DNA from: Nocardia uniformis NBRC 13702
GTDB taxonomy: Bacteria; Actinomycetota; Actinomycetes; Mycobacteriales; Mycobacteriaceae
Assembly: GCF_001613345.1 (NCBI RefSeq)
Contig: NZ_BDCE01000072.1
Location: 1 to 64,000 of the forward strand
DNA length: 64,000 nucleotides
Direction of reading: 5' to 3'
Shown here piece by piece: positions 25,374-33,998 of this stretch. The notes below the pieces were generated by a model. The model made no database searches, had not been told where the DNA came from, and saw nothing but the letters and a program-made list of their open reading frames with translations. Position numbers and translations under genes: made by a program. Position 1 is the stretch's first letter. Every line of letters begins with the position of its first letter.

Positions 25374-27431
25374 TTACGTCGACGCCGGAACGGCGGTTCC
25401 GGTCAATCGTCGCAATGCCTTGGCTACCAATTCGGGATCGGAAGTTTCCCAATACGGCGGCAGTGAGGCGCGCAGATATCCGCCGTATCGCGCCGTCGCC
25501 AACCGCGAATCCAGAATGGCGATGACGCCGCGATCATCCACGCTGCGCAGCAGTCGCCCGGTGCCCTGCGCCAGCAGGAGCGCCGCGTGATTGGCCGCCA
25601 CCGACAGGAAGCCGTTTCCGCCCCGCGATTCCACCGCGCGCTGGCGCGCCACCAGTAGCGGATCGTCGGGGCGGGGAAACGGAATACGGTCCAGGATCAC
25701 CAGACTCAGCGAGGGGCCCGGCACATCCACGCCCTGCCACAGCGACAGCGTGCCGAATAGTGAGGTCTCCGGATCGTCGGCGAATTTGCGAACCAGTGCG
25801 CCGGTGGCGTCGTCGCCCTGGCACAGCACCGGGGTGTCGAGGCGTTCGCGCAGAATCTCGGTGGCCGCCTTGGCCGCTCGCATGGAGGAGAACAGACCCA
25901 GGGTGCGGCCACCGGCGGCGCGAACCAGGCGTTCGATCTCATCGAGATAGGCGGTGGGCAGGCCGTCGCGGCCGGGCGCCGGGAGATGCTTTGCCACGTA
26001 CAGGATTCCGGCCTTGCCGTGATCGAAGGGCGAACCCACGTCGAGGGAGTTCCACCGCACCTGCTCCGCATCCGAGGGCGCCTGCGCGCCATTGGCCAGG
26101 GCCGGATCCACTCGACCGCCGGACTGCGGCGGCAGGCCCCAGGTGACGGCCAGATTGTCGAAGGAGCCGCCGACCTGGAGGGTGGCCGACGCCAAAATCA
26201 CCGTGGCGGTGCCGAACAGGCGGCTGCGCAGCAGACCGCCCACCGACAGCGGGGCCATATGCAGGGTGCGGCGGGGGATACCGCGCATCTCGTCCACGGC
26301 CAGCCAAATGACATCGCGGTGCGCGGCCGGGTCGGATTCGGTGAACGTTTCCAGGACGCGGACGGCGGCATCGTGCACATCCTCGACGGCGGCCACGGCC
26401 TGGTTGCGGGCGGCGGCGGCCTCCGGATCGCCCTGTGGCGCACTGGAACCCTGCGGGTTCAATGCGGTGCGGGCATTCCAGGCGGCATCGCGAATGAGCG
26501 CCAGCACCGCGGCCGCGCCGTCGGGCAGGGTGTCCCAGCGGCCCGCGGGCAGTTCGTCGAGGTAGGTGTGCCAGGCCTCCGCCGCGCCCTCGAGGCGGTC
26601 CACCTCGCGCTCGTCGACGAGCTTGGTGCAGCGTTTGGCGGCGGCGCTGATGGCGGCGGTGGACAGTTCGGCGGTGGCCACGCCCGTCACCCGGTCGACG
26701 AGTTCGTGTGCCTCGTCCACAACCACCACATCGTGTTCGGGCAGTACCTGGATACCGCTGATGGCGTCGATGGCCAGCAGCGCGTGATTGGTGACCACCA
26801 CATCGGCCGCACCGGATTCGGCGCGGGCGCGTTCGGCGAAGCAGTCCACGCCGAAGGCGCAGCGGGATTTGCCCACGCATTCGCGGGAGGTGACGCTGAC
26901 CTGTCGCCAGGCCCGATCGGTCACACCCGGGGCGAGTTCGTCGCGGTCGCCGGTCTCGGTATCGGAGGCCCATTCATTGAGCCGCTGTACCTCGCGGCCC
27001 AGGCGGGAGATGGCGAAGGCGTCGAACAGTTCGGCCTCGGCCGGTTCGTCCGGAATGACGCTGTTGATTTTGTTGAGGCACAGATAGTTGTTGCGGCCCT
27101 TGAGGATCGCGAACTTCGCCACCCGGCCCAGCTGCTGCGACAGCGCCTCGGACAACCGCGGCAGGTCCCGGTCCACCAGCTGTCGTTGCAGGGCGATGGT
27201 CGCGGTGGACACCACCACGGTCCGTCCGGTGCGTACCGCGTGGCGCAGGCTCGGCACCAGGTAGGCGAGCGACTTACCGGTGCCGGTGCCGGCCTGTACC
27301 GCCAGATGTTCGCCCGTGTCGATGGAGTGCGCTACCGCCGCCGCCATGGTCTGCTGGCCGGTGCGCTCCTTTCCACCCAGTGCCTCGACGGCAGCGGACA
27401 ACAGTTTCGGAACCGGTGGGAGTTCGGGCAC
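25374..27431 (-). CDS. dinG: ATP-dependent DNA helicase, DinG/XPD family
   Basis: About 685 residues. Walker A is QAGTGTGKSLAYLVP, and the DEAH box is VVVDEAHELVD. The four-Cys iron-sulfur region of XPD-like enzymes appears as NYLCLNK, RECVGKSRCAFGVDCFAERA. C-terminal motifs include FGTLSLWQGVDVPG and LLLAQGTGRLLRS. It acts in DNA repair, unwinding 5'-3' by family. Position matches Rv1329c. The start is GTG at 27431 (VPELPPVPKLL); an ATG at 27488 would translate part of a family A repeat, so I reject it. Divergent from the metallophosphoesterase. Confidence 0.93.
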   Translation of the reverse strand: MPELPPVPKLLSAAVEALGGKERTGQQTMAAAVAHSIDTGEHLAVQAGTGTGKSLAYLVPSLRHAVRTGRTVVVSTATIALQRQLVDRDLPRLSEALSQQLGRVAKFAILKGRNNYLCLNKINSVIPDEPAEAELFDAFAISRLGREVQRLNEWASDTETGDRDELAPGVTDRAWRQVSVTSRECVGKSRCAFGVDCFAERARAESGAADVVVTNHALLAIDAISGIQVLPEHDVVVVDEAHELVDRVTGVATAELSTAAISAAAKRCTKLVDEREVDRLEGAAEAWHTYLDELPAGRWDTLPDGAAAVLALIRDAAWNARTALNPQGSSAPQGDPEAAAARNQAVAAVEDVHDAAVRVLETFTESDPAAHRDVIWLAVDEMRGIPRRTLHMAPLSVGGLLRSRLFGTATVILASATLQVGGSFDNLAVTWGLPPQSGGRVDPALANGAQAPSDAEQVRWNSLDVGSPFDHGKAGILYVAKHLPAPGRDGLPTAYLDEIERLVRAAGGRTLGLFSSMRAAKAATEILRERLDTPVLCQGDDATGALVRKFADDPETSLFGTLSLWQGVDVPGPSLSLVILDRIPFPRPDDPLLVARQRAVESRGGNGFLSVAANHAALLLAQGTGRLLRSVDDRGVIAILDSRLATARYGGYLRASLPPYWETSDPELVAKALRRLTGTAVPAST

Positions 27432-27482
27432 GGCCGCCAGACTACTGACCCGGGCCGACAAGCGGATGCGTGTACGACCACT

Positions 27483-27574
27483 CGTCATTCCGGCGCGCTT
27501 GTGGCCGGAATCCACTGCGATGGGCTGACGCGCCATGAGGTGTGGGTCCCGGCCACAAGCCTGCCGGGGTGTCG
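27483..27574. repeat. Family A palindromic repeat, full copy (dinG promoter side)
   Basis: Begins CGTCATTCCGGCGCGC and ends with a decayed GCCGGGGTGTCG. This copy has GTGGCC in place of TTGGCC in both inner arms, a compensating pair of changes that keeps the stem. It fills the divergent gap between dinG and the phosphoesterase gene. Confidence 0.85.
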
Positions 27575-27636
27575 GGGGAGCCGAAATGGCGATATTGCGG
27601 ATGACCGGACCGTCCACGACTGGGAGGATGGTGCGA

Positions 27637-28497
27637 ATGGGGAAGCTACTCGTCATCGGCGATCTACACGGCAATACCGGTCATGCCCTGGCCTTGCTGC
27701 GCGAGGCGAAGAAGCAGGGGTGCGATCGGATCTTCGCGGTCGGCGACTTCGGGGCATGGGAGCACGTGCCCTCGGGGCGACGCTACTTCGAAGTGGTGAA
27801 CAAGGCCGCCCGTCGCGAGGGGGTGCGGGTGTACTTCCTCGACGGCAATCACGACAAGACCTCGCTCATTCACGAGCTCTACGACGAGAAACGCGACGAC
27901 GAGGGCTTTCTCACCTGCCGCAGCCATATTCGCTACGCCCCCCGCGGCCACCGGTGGACCTGGGACGACACCCGGTTCGCGGCCTTCGGCGGCGCGTACT
28001 CGGTGGATAAGCAGCGGCGACTGGACTGGGAGGCGCAGCGCGCGGCCAAGCCGAACGAGCGCCGCAGATACGGCACATCGCGCGAGCGCGTCACCGCGGG
28101 CTCGCTGTGGTTCCCCGAGGAGCAGATGACCGACGCGGAACTCGACGCCCTGCTCGAGGCCGACAGCTCACCCGCCGACATCCTGTTCACCCATGACAAG
28201 CCCCGCGACTCCCACCCCGACTTCAACCGCAAGAAGCATCCCGACTGCCTGCCGAACCAGGCCCGCATCCAGCGCGTAGTGGAAACCCTCCACCCCGCGG
28301 TGCTCTTCCACGGCCACCTGCACTACCGCTACACCGACCAGATCTGGTCCGGTGAGGGCAAACCGACCCGCGTCGAAGGGCTGGCCGCCGACCCGGACGC
28401 CTCCCCGCGCTCCGACTACCACCGCGACGACTCCTGGTACCTGCTGCCGCTGCCGTATTCCCGTGAGACAGCGGGCATTCCGCTGGCGGCGCGCTGA
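27637..28497 (+). CDS. Calcineurin-like metallophosphoesterase
   Basis: A 286-residue protein with the full metal-binding set: VIGDLHGN (Asp, His), VGDFG (Asp), LDGNHD (Asn-His), FTHDKP (His) and HGHLH (paired His). It hydrolyses phosphoesters in the cytoplasm; no signal peptide. Substrate unknown. GGGAGG stands nine bases before the ATG at 27637. Upstream in-frame codons would pass through the repeat and are rejected. It is an insertion between the dinG and pncB positions of M. tuberculosis. Confidence 0.88.
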   Translation: MGKLLVIGDLHGNTGHALALLREAKKQGCDRIFAVGDFGAWEHVPSGRRYFEVVNKAARREGVRVYFLDGNHDKTSLIHELYDEKRDDEGFLTCRSHIRYAPRGHRWTWDDTRFAAFGGAYSVDKQRRLDWEAQRAAKPNERRRYGTSRERVTAGSLWFPEEQMTDAELDALLEADSSPADILFTHDKPRDSHPDFNRKKHPDCLPNQARIQRVVETLHPAVLFHGHLHYRYTDQIWSGEGKPTRVEGLAADPDASPRSDYHRDDSWYLLPLPYSRETAGIPLAAR

Positions 28498-28540
28498 AAG
28501 TCCCGACGCCCCGGCATGCCGTCCGTGTGGCACGCGCGTT

Positions 28541-28699
28541 CGCGTAATTCCGGCGTGCTGCCACTCCTGTAGTTCCGGCGGGTGGCCGCTCGCGTAATTC
28601 CGGCGTGAGGCGTTCTCTCCGGGGTGTGATCGCTCGCGTAATTCCGGCGTGAGGCGCTTTCTCCGGCATGTGGCGTTCTCTCCGGCGTGTGGCCGCCCT
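28541..28699. repeat. Degenerate short tandem repeats next to a family A half copy
   Basis: CGCGTAATTCCGGCGTG occurs at 28541, 28591 and 28635, with partial versions between (AGTTCCGGCG, TTCTCTCCGG). Spacing is about 44-50 bp, perhaps built on a ~22-bp unit. The rest of the 28498-28854 gap shows no gene. Confidence 0.65.
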
Positions 28700-28732
28700 C
28701 GTCATCCCGGCCAAAAGCACGCCGGGATGACG
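28700..28732. repeat. Family A palindromic repeat, half copy
   Basis: Starts CGTCATCCCGGCC and ends GCCGGGATGACG. Only the right half of a full element is present, as at 3187-3219. Confidence 0.8.
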
Positions 28733-28854
28733 GGGAGGGAAGGGCATCCCGGCAGACGGCCGGTGACGGTGTGGTTGACGGCGGTGGCGGACGGGTGTGG
28801 GTGCCGGAGTGGCTGACGGGTCGCGTGCCGGGTGGCGGAGATCGTGCGACGCCG

Positions 28855-29421
28855 TCAGCGCTCCAGTGTGCCCGCCAATTCGACTCCGGCGGAATGCAAT
28901 TGGTCGATGGCCCGCTCGGTCGTGTCCAGGGCGACGGCCGCCGTGAGGCCGAGGAGCACGCGGGTTTCGAAGCCTGCCGCCTGGGCGTCGAGGGCGGTGG
29001 CGCGGACGCAGTGGTCGGTGGCGATACCGCAGATGTCGACGGCGTCGATGCCGTGGGTGCGCAGCCAGTCGGCGAGGGCGGTGCCATCGGCCGCGGTGCC
29101 TTCGAAGCCGGAATACCCGGCGCTGTAGGCACCCTTGGAGAAGATCTCCTCGATGGGCTTCAGATTCAGGTCGGGGTGGAATTCGGCCCCGGGGGTGTTC
29201 GCGCGGCAGTGCGGCGGCCACGAGTCGACATAGTCGGGGGTGGCGGAGAAGTGCGGTCCCGGGTCGATGTGGAAGTCGCGGGTGGCCACGACGGCGGAGT
29301 AGTCGGAGACCGCCAGATATTCGGTAATGCGGTCCGCTACCGCCGCGCCCCCTTCGACGGCCAGCGCTCCGCCTTCGCAGAAGTCATTCTGCACATCGAC
29401 GACGATCAGGGCTCGGCTCAT
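28855..29421 (-). CDS. pncA: Nicotinamidase/pyrazinamidase
   Basis: A 188-residue isochorismatase-fold amidase. Catalytic residues are Asp9 (VVDVQNDF), Lys96 (SKGAYSAGYSGFEG) and Cys138 (CGIATDHCV). The metal site is Asp49, His51, His57 and His71, the same numbers as in M. tuberculosis PncA. It deamidates nicotinamide to nicotinate, which feeds PncB encoded 152 bp upstream on the same strand. GGAGG lies eight bases before the ATG at 29421. All catalytic residues are intact, so the product should also hydrolyse pyrazinamide. Confidence 0.95.
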   Translation of the reverse strand: MSRALIVVDVQNDFCEGGALAVEGGAAVADRITEYLAVSDYSAVVATRDFHIDPGPHFSATPDYVDSWPPHCRANTPGAEFHPDLNLKPIEEIFSKGAYSAGYSGFEGTAADGTALADWLRTHGIDAVDICGIATDHCVRATALDAQAAGFETRVLLGLTAAVALDTTERAIDQLHSAGVELAGTLER

Positions 29422-29572
29422 AGGGTGCACCTCCCGGGTGAAACTGTGGCGTTATGCCTGCTAATTGCATTCTGCCCCGCCATCAGCGCCCGGTCCACGG
29501 GGCCGAATTCGGGTGCGGCCGCGGTGTGCGACGAGAAGCCGATTCCGCCTCGCGGGTACTCGGTGCGTCGGC

Positions 29573-30886
29573 TCAGCGCACGAAGGTTGTCGGAATCGCC
29601 GGATCGCCGGCGGAGAGTTTCAGGCCTTCCCAGGGCAGGCTGACCAGTCCGCGCGCCAGCAGCTCGCGGCTCTCGCGCAGGGTCGGCTGATCGGCTAGCA
29701 CCTCGCCGCCACGGACCAGCGGGGTCCGCAGCTCGCGGACCTCGTAGCCATTGAGTTCGGGGCGGGCGGCGGAAGCGGGGTAGACAATCTCTTCCACAAT
29801 GGTGCCGGTGTGCCGCGCCAGTCGGATGGCGGCCTTGGTGCCGCCGCGAGATTCCTTGTGGGAGCTGCGCTTCGCCACCGGTACGCCGTCGACCTCGACC
29901 AGTTTGTAGACCATGCCCGCGGTGGGCGCGCCGGAGCCGGTAACCAGCGAGGTGCCCACGCCGTACGCGTCGACGGGTTCCGCGCGCAGTGATGCGATGG
30001 CGTATTCGTCCAGATCGCCCGACACCACGATCTTGGTGCGGGTCGCACCGAGTGCGTCGAGCTGTTCGCGCACCTGTCGCGCCAGTACGCCGAGATCACC
30101 GGAATCGATACGCACACCGCCCAATTCGGGTCCGGCGACCTCTATGGCGGTAGCCACGCCATTGGTGATGTCGAAGGTGTCCACCAGCAGGGTGGTGCCG
30201 ACACCGAGTGCATCCACCTGGCTGCGGAAGGCGGCCGCCTCATGGGCGCCATCGGCTCCGCTGTGCAGCAGGGTGAAGGCGTGCGCGGAAGTGCCCGCAG
30301 TCGGCACCCCGAAGGTGCGGGCCGCCTCCAGATTCGAGGTGGCGTCGAATCCGGCCAGGTAGGCGGCACGGGCGCTGGCCGGGGCCGCCAGTTCGTGGGT
30401 GCGTCGCGACCCCATTTCGATCATGCGGCGGCCCCCGCAGACACTGACCATGCGCGCGGCGGCCGCGGCGATGGCGCTGTCGTGGTTGTAGATCGACAGG
30501 ATGAGGGTTTCCAGCAGTACGCATTCGGCGAAGGTGCCGCGCACGGTGACGATGGGGGAGCCGGGGAAGAAGAGCTCGCCCTCCGGATAGCCGTCGATAT
30601 CGCCGGTGAATCGATAGTCGCGCAGCCACTCCACGGTCCGGGTATCCAGGAACTTCGACACGATCGCGAGCTCGGGTTCGCCGAAGCGGAACTCGGCCAG
30701 CGCCGCCAGCAGGCGCCCGGTGCCCGCGACCACCCCGTAGCGTCGACCGTGCGGCAAGCGGCGGGCGAATACCTCGAAGGTGCAGTTCCGATGCGCTGAT
30801 CCATCGGCCAGCGCCGCCGCCAACATGGTCAGCTCGTACTGGTCGGTCAGTAGTGCGGTGCTGGTAACGCCGTCAGCGATCTTCAC
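29573..30886 (-). CDS. pncB: Nicotinate phosphoribosyltransferase
   Basis: A 437-residue PncB. LLTDQYELTML is the N-terminal signature; GSRRTHE contains the His phosphorylated during ATP-coupled turnover, and VRIDSGDLG plus VVSGDLDEY bind phosphoribosyl pyrophosphate. It makes nicotinate mononucleotide for NAD. The GTG at 30886 is preferred; upstream codons are not family-like. Corresponds to Rv1330c (pncB1). With pncA downstream it forms an NAD salvage pair. Divergent from clpS. Confidence 0.93.
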   Translation of the reverse strand: MKIADGVTSTALLTDQYELTMLAAALADGSAHRNCTFEVFARRLPHGRRYGVVAGTGRLLAALAEFRFGEPELAIVSKFLDTRTVEWLRDYRFTGDIDGYPEGELFFPGSPIVTVRGTFAECVLLETLILSIYNHDSAIAAAAARMVSVCGGRRMIEMGSRRTHELAAPASARAAYLAGFDATSNLEAARTFGVPTAGTSAHAFTLLHSGADGAHEAAAFRSQVDALGVGTTLLVDTFDITNGVATAIEVAGPELGGVRIDSGDLGVLARQVREQLDALGATRTKIVVSGDLDEYAIASLRAEPVDAYGVGTSLVTGSGAPTAGMVYKLVEVDGVPVAKRSSHKESRGGTKAAIRLARHTGTIVEEIVYPASAARPELNGYEVRELRTPLVRGGEVLADQPTLRESRELLARGLVSLPWEGLKLSAGDPAIPTTFVR

Positions 30887-31020
30887 CCGCCCACTGTAGG
30901 CACAAGCCGACCAGTCTCGGTGTTTCAAGCCACGCCCGACCGCCGGATCGCATAACGCGCCACTCCCGGCGTGTCGGATGGGCTGTTGTTTCTCCGGAGC
31001 TGAGTCGTACCCTGGTTGTT

Positions 31021-31377
31021 ATGGGTCTGTGCACAGAAGACGCTGTCCGGGTCGCCGCCGGTCCGGTCGGCACGAACGTGACACTGTCGGCGGCACAAGC
31101 GACGCCTGAGGCGATCGAGCACACCGAGGTTCTGGAGGCCGAGGATCGGCCGTGGGTGACCGTGGTCTGGGACGACCCGGTCAATCTCATGCACTATGTC
31201 ACCTACATCTTCCAGAAGCTGTTCGGCTACAGCAAAGGGAAAGCAACCGAGCTGATGCTGAAGGTGCACAACGATGGCAAGGCAGTCGTGTCGTCCGGGT
31301 CGCGAGACAAGATGGAACACGACGTGCAACGCCTACACTCGGCCGGCCTGTGGGCGACCATGCAGCGTGACGACTGA
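31021..31377 (+). CDS. clpS: ATP-dependent Clp protease adaptor ClpS
   Basis: About 118 residues. The ClpS core is WVTVVWDDPVNLMHYVTYIFQKLFG, with the N-degron-binding Asp-Asp and Met-His region, then KVHNDGKAVVSSG and the Clp-docking LHSAGLWATMQ. It delivers N-end-rule substrates to ClpC/ClpP. The ATG at 31021 gives an N-terminal tail of about 45 residues, longer than in M. tuberculosis; a GTG at 31078 would shorten it by 19. Matches Rv1331. It is followed closely by the DUF2017 gene. Confidence 0.9.
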   Translation: MGLCTEDAVRVAAGPVGTNVTLSAAQATPEAIEHTEVLEAEDRPWVTVVWDDPVNLMHYVTYIFQKLFGYSKGKATELMLKVHNDGKAVVSSGSRDKMEHDVQRLHSAGLWATMQRDD

Positions 31378-31399
31378 CGAGGGCGACTACGGTAGGCCC

Positions 31400-31969
31400 G
31401 TGCGGAAGTGGAGCAGGAAGAACTCGCTGGGCGGGCTGAAACTGCGGTCCGAAATGGACGCCCATGAGGCGGAGGTACTGCGCTCCCTCGTCGGTGCCGT
31501 CACCGGACTGCTGACCGACCGTGCCCGTGCGGCACCCGAGGACGACCTGGCCGCGCTGACCGGGCTACAGATGGGCAACACCACCCCGCCCGACGACCCC
31601 CGGCTGCGCCGCCTGCTCCCCGAATTCCACCGCAAGGAGCCCGGGTCTCCCGACGCCGACCGCGCCGATCTCAATAGTGCCCTGCGCAGCCTGCACGAAC
31701 CCGACATCATCGAGGCCAAGGTGGCCGCGGGGCAGGTGGTGCTGGAAACCCTGCCGCCGGAGGGCGGCAAGGTCACGCTCAGTCCCGAACAGGCCGACGC
31801 CTGGCTCACCGCCGTCAATGACATTCGCCTCGCCCTCGGCACGGCCCTGGACATCAGCACCGAAACACCGGATAGCTTCGATTCGGACGACCCCCGCGCC
31901 CCGCACTTGGACGTCTACCACTGGCTGACGTGGATGCAGGATTCGCTACTCCAGGCCCTCGCTCCCTGA
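31400..31969 (+). CDS. DUF2017 protein (Rv1332-like)
   Basis: A 189-residue protein starting at GTG (VRKWSRKNSLGGLKLRSEMDAHEA). It is a mixed helical protein with the conserved C-terminal YHWLTWMQDSLLQAL. The family is always beside clpS in actinobacteria (Rv1331-Rv1332), which suggests a role connected with Clp proteolysis; no biochemical function is known to me. The gene starts 22 bp after clpS. Confidence 0.85.
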   Translation: MRKWSRKNSLGGLKLRSEMDAHEAEVLRSLVGAVTGLLTDRARAAPEDDLAALTGLQMGNTTPPDDPRLRRLLPEFHRKEPGSPDADRADLNSALRSLHEPDIIEAKVAAGQVVLETLPPEGGKVTLSPEQADAWLTAVNDIRLALGTALDISTETPDSFDSDDPRAPHLDVYHWLTWMQDSLLQALAP

Positions 31970-32034
31970 CGCAGCACCCGGGAACCCGGCCCTGCCGTGT
32001 CCTCCCCGACACCCCCTGTCATCCCCCGACACCC

Positions 32035-32112
32035 CGTCATTCCGGCGTGCTTTTGGCCGGAATCCACACCTATCGAAGTGGTGGATCCCGGCCAAAACAC
32101 GCCGGGATGACG
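32035..32112. repeat. Family A palindromic repeat, full copy
   Basis: Opens with CGTCATTCCGGCGTGC and closes with GCCGGGATGACG. Inner arms TTTTGGCCGGAATCCAC and GTGGATCCCGGCCAAAA enclose about 14 nt. Lies between the DUF2017 and peptidase genes. Confidence 0.9.
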
Positions 32113-32220
32113 ACGGTGGCGCGCAAGCATTCCGGGATGACGACGGCGGCTGGTAAGCGCGCCGGGATGACCAAGGTGGCTGGTAAGCGCGCCGGATAGC
32201 GACGGTGGCTCGCGAACATG
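32101..32220. repeat. 30-bp tandem repeat, four copies
   Basis: Units begin at 32101, 32131, 32161 and 32191, each starting with GCCGGGATGA or a one-base variant. The first unit is the terminus of the family A copy, so the array extends outward from the palindrome as at 56-219, but with another period and different flank. Confidence 0.85.
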
Positions 32221-32286
32221 GCGGGTTCATGAAAGGGCCCGCACACGCCGCGTCGCGTTCAGCGCGCTCCCGATGCGCGGGCTAGG

Positions 32287-33357
32287 GTGCAGCCCGTGAA
32301 CAGTGCTGCGGGACCGCGCAATTCGCTCACCGACGTCCAGGGCCTGCTGGTCGGGCACCACTCTGTGCTCGATCCCGATGCGACCATCGGTTCGGGTGCG
32401 GCGACCGGTTGCACCGTGGTGCGCGCGCCCGGCGGGGCGGTCGCCGCCGTGGATGTGCGCGGCGGTGGGCCCGGGACCCGGGAAACCGATCTACTCGATC
32501 CGTCGAATACCGTGCGGCAGGTCAATGCGATTGTGCTGACCGGTGGCAGCGCGTACGGGTTGGCCGCCGCCGACGGGGTGATGCGCTGGCACGAGGAGCA
32601 CGGCGAGGGCATTCCGATGGACCCCACCGATCCGAACAAGGTGGTGCCCATTGTCCCCGGTGCGGTCATCTTCGATCTTCCGGTGGGGGCGTGGGATATT
32701 CGGCCCACCGCCGACTTCGGCTTCCTGGCCGCGGAGACCGCCGCCGTCGATTTCGAGCGCGGCTCGGTCGGTGCGGGTGTGGGTGCGCGCGCCGGGTCCA
32801 TCAAAGGGGGAATCGGCACCGCCAGTGTGCGTTTCACCGAGGGTCCAGCCGCCGGGATCACGGTCTCGGCGCTGATTGTCGCCAATCCGGTCGGCTCGGT
32901 ATTCGACCCGCGCACCGGATTGCCCTGGGGCACAGGCACCGATGGCGCGGAGTATTTCGGACTGCGGCCCGTCGATCCGGCAAAGCTGGCCATGGCCAAC
33001 GCTTTACCGGTCAAGGGCACTGTCCTCAATACCACCATCGGAGTTGTCGCCACCGACGCAGCCCTCGATCCCGCCGCCTGTCGCCGTCTGGCCACCACCG
33101 GTCACGACGGTCTGGCCCGCGCCATCCGCCCCGCGCATTCCCCCCTCGACGGCGACACGCTGTTCGCGATCGCCACCGGAACCGCCACCGTGGACCAGAG
33201 TTTCCCGCTTCCGCCCGCCTTCCCCGCCCACCTGCTCATGCTCGATCAGCTCTGTACCGCCGCCGCCGTCTGCGTCGAGCGGGCAATCGTCGACGCCATC
33301 CTGTCGGCCTCCGCGGTCGCGGACATCCCGTCCTACACCGACCTCTTCGCCAACTGA
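32287..33357 (+). CDS. P1-family (DmpA-like, S58) peptidase
   Basis: A 356-residue member of the self-processing N-terminal nucleophile aminopeptidase family. GGGPGTRETDLL and LTGGSAYGLAAADGVMR are family landmarks. The predicted autocleavage is Asn248-Thr249 in LNTTIGVVATDA, making Thr249 the nucleophile. The place and length agree with Rv1333. The GTG at 32287 or the GTG three codons later may be used. Substrate unknown; the steady linkage to Mec-CysO-CysM may be only genomic. Confidence 0.87.
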   Translation: MQPVNSAAGPRNSLTDVQGLLVGHHSVLDPDATIGSGAATGCTVVRAPGGAVAAVDVRGGGPGTRETDLLDPSNTVRQVNAIVLTGGSAYGLAAADGVMRWHEEHGEGIPMDPTDPNKVVPIVPGAVIFDLPVGAWDIRPTADFGFLAAETAAVDFERGSVGAGVGARAGSIKGGIGTASVRFTEGPAAGITVSALIVANPVGSVFDPRTGLPWGTGTDGAEYFGLRPVDPAKLAMANALPVKGTVLNTTIGVVATDAALDPAACRRLATTGHDGLARAIRPAHSPLDGDTLFAIATGTATVDQSFPLPPAFPAHLLMLDQLCTAAAVCVERAIVDAILSASAVADIPSYTDLFAN

Positions 33358-33437
33358 CCGCGCGAGCTACGGACCTGCCCCGCAGTCGGAGTCGGAGGTT
33401 CGAGGTGAAGCCGCGCTGGACTAGACCCTCTCGACCT

Positions 33438-33478
33438 GTTCCGCCATTTGGGGGTTCGGGGGCGAAGCCCCTGAGACC
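33438..33478. other. GC-rich hairpin-forming tract between peptidase and mec genes
   Basis: GGGGTTCGGGGGCGAAGCCCC folds as GGGGCTTCGCCCC-type stem on the minus strand. This kind of tract is frequent in actinobacterial gaps and may end transcription. The rest of 33358-33569 shows no gene. Confidence 0.4.
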
Positions 33479-33569
33479 CTCCGAGAGTCTCGGCCAACCC
33501 CTCCTGCGCCCTGCCGGGAATAGCCGAATATTCTCGTCTGTTGCGGGCTATGAGCGGAAGGATTCGACT

Positions 33570-33989
33570 GTGCTGGTGATCAAGGCCGACCTCGTCGACC
33601 AGATGGTGGCGCACGCGCGCGCCGATCATCCCGACGAAGCCTGCGGTGTCATCGCCGGTCCGGAGGGTTCCGATCGGCCCGAGCGATTCGTGGCCATGGT
33701 CAATGCCGAACGCTCACCCACCTTCTACCGCTTCGACTCCGGCGAACAGCTGAAGGTCTGGCGCGGTATGGATGACGCCGATGAAGAACCCGTGGTCATC
33801 TACCACTCCCACACCGCCACCGAGGCATATCCGAGCCGTACCGATATCTCGTACGCGTCGGAGCCGAACGCCCACTACGTGCTGATCTCCACGCGCGATC
33901 CGCAGCAGCACGAGGTGCGCAGTTACCGCATCATCGACGGCCAGGTCACCGAAGAGCCGGTCCGGATCGTCACCTCGTACGAAGCCTAA
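33570..33989 (+). CDS. mec: JAMM-family CysO-cysteine peptidase
   Basis: A 139-residue M67 metallopeptidase. The zinc set is Glu23 (DEACG), His79 and His81 (YHSHTATE) and Asp92 (RTD), exactly the EX(n)HXHX10D JAMM pattern. The M. tuberculosis enzyme Rv1334 (Mec) releases cysteine from the CysO-Cys adduct. Here it may also trim the masked CysO tail (see cysO). GGAAGG precedes the GTG at 33570. It is first in a three-gene unit, nine bases ahead of cysO. Confidence 0.93.
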   Translation: MLVIKADLVDQMVAHARADHPDEACGVIAGPEGSDRPERFVAMVNAERSPTFYRFDSGEQLKVWRGMDDADEEPVVIYHSHTATEAYPSRTDISYASEPNAHYVLISTRDPQQHEVRSYRIIDGQVTEEPVRIVTSYEA

Positions 33990-33998
33990 GGAGCATCC

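Noticed and set aside
27432..27674. Long N-terminal extension of DinG
   Set aside because: It would translate the family A repeat (DSGHKRAGMT), and the usual N-terminus begins at the GTG at 27431.
32101..32220. Possible CRISPR or centromere-like iterons
   Set aside because: Contiguous 30-bp units from a palindrome end; no partition or replication gene nearby.
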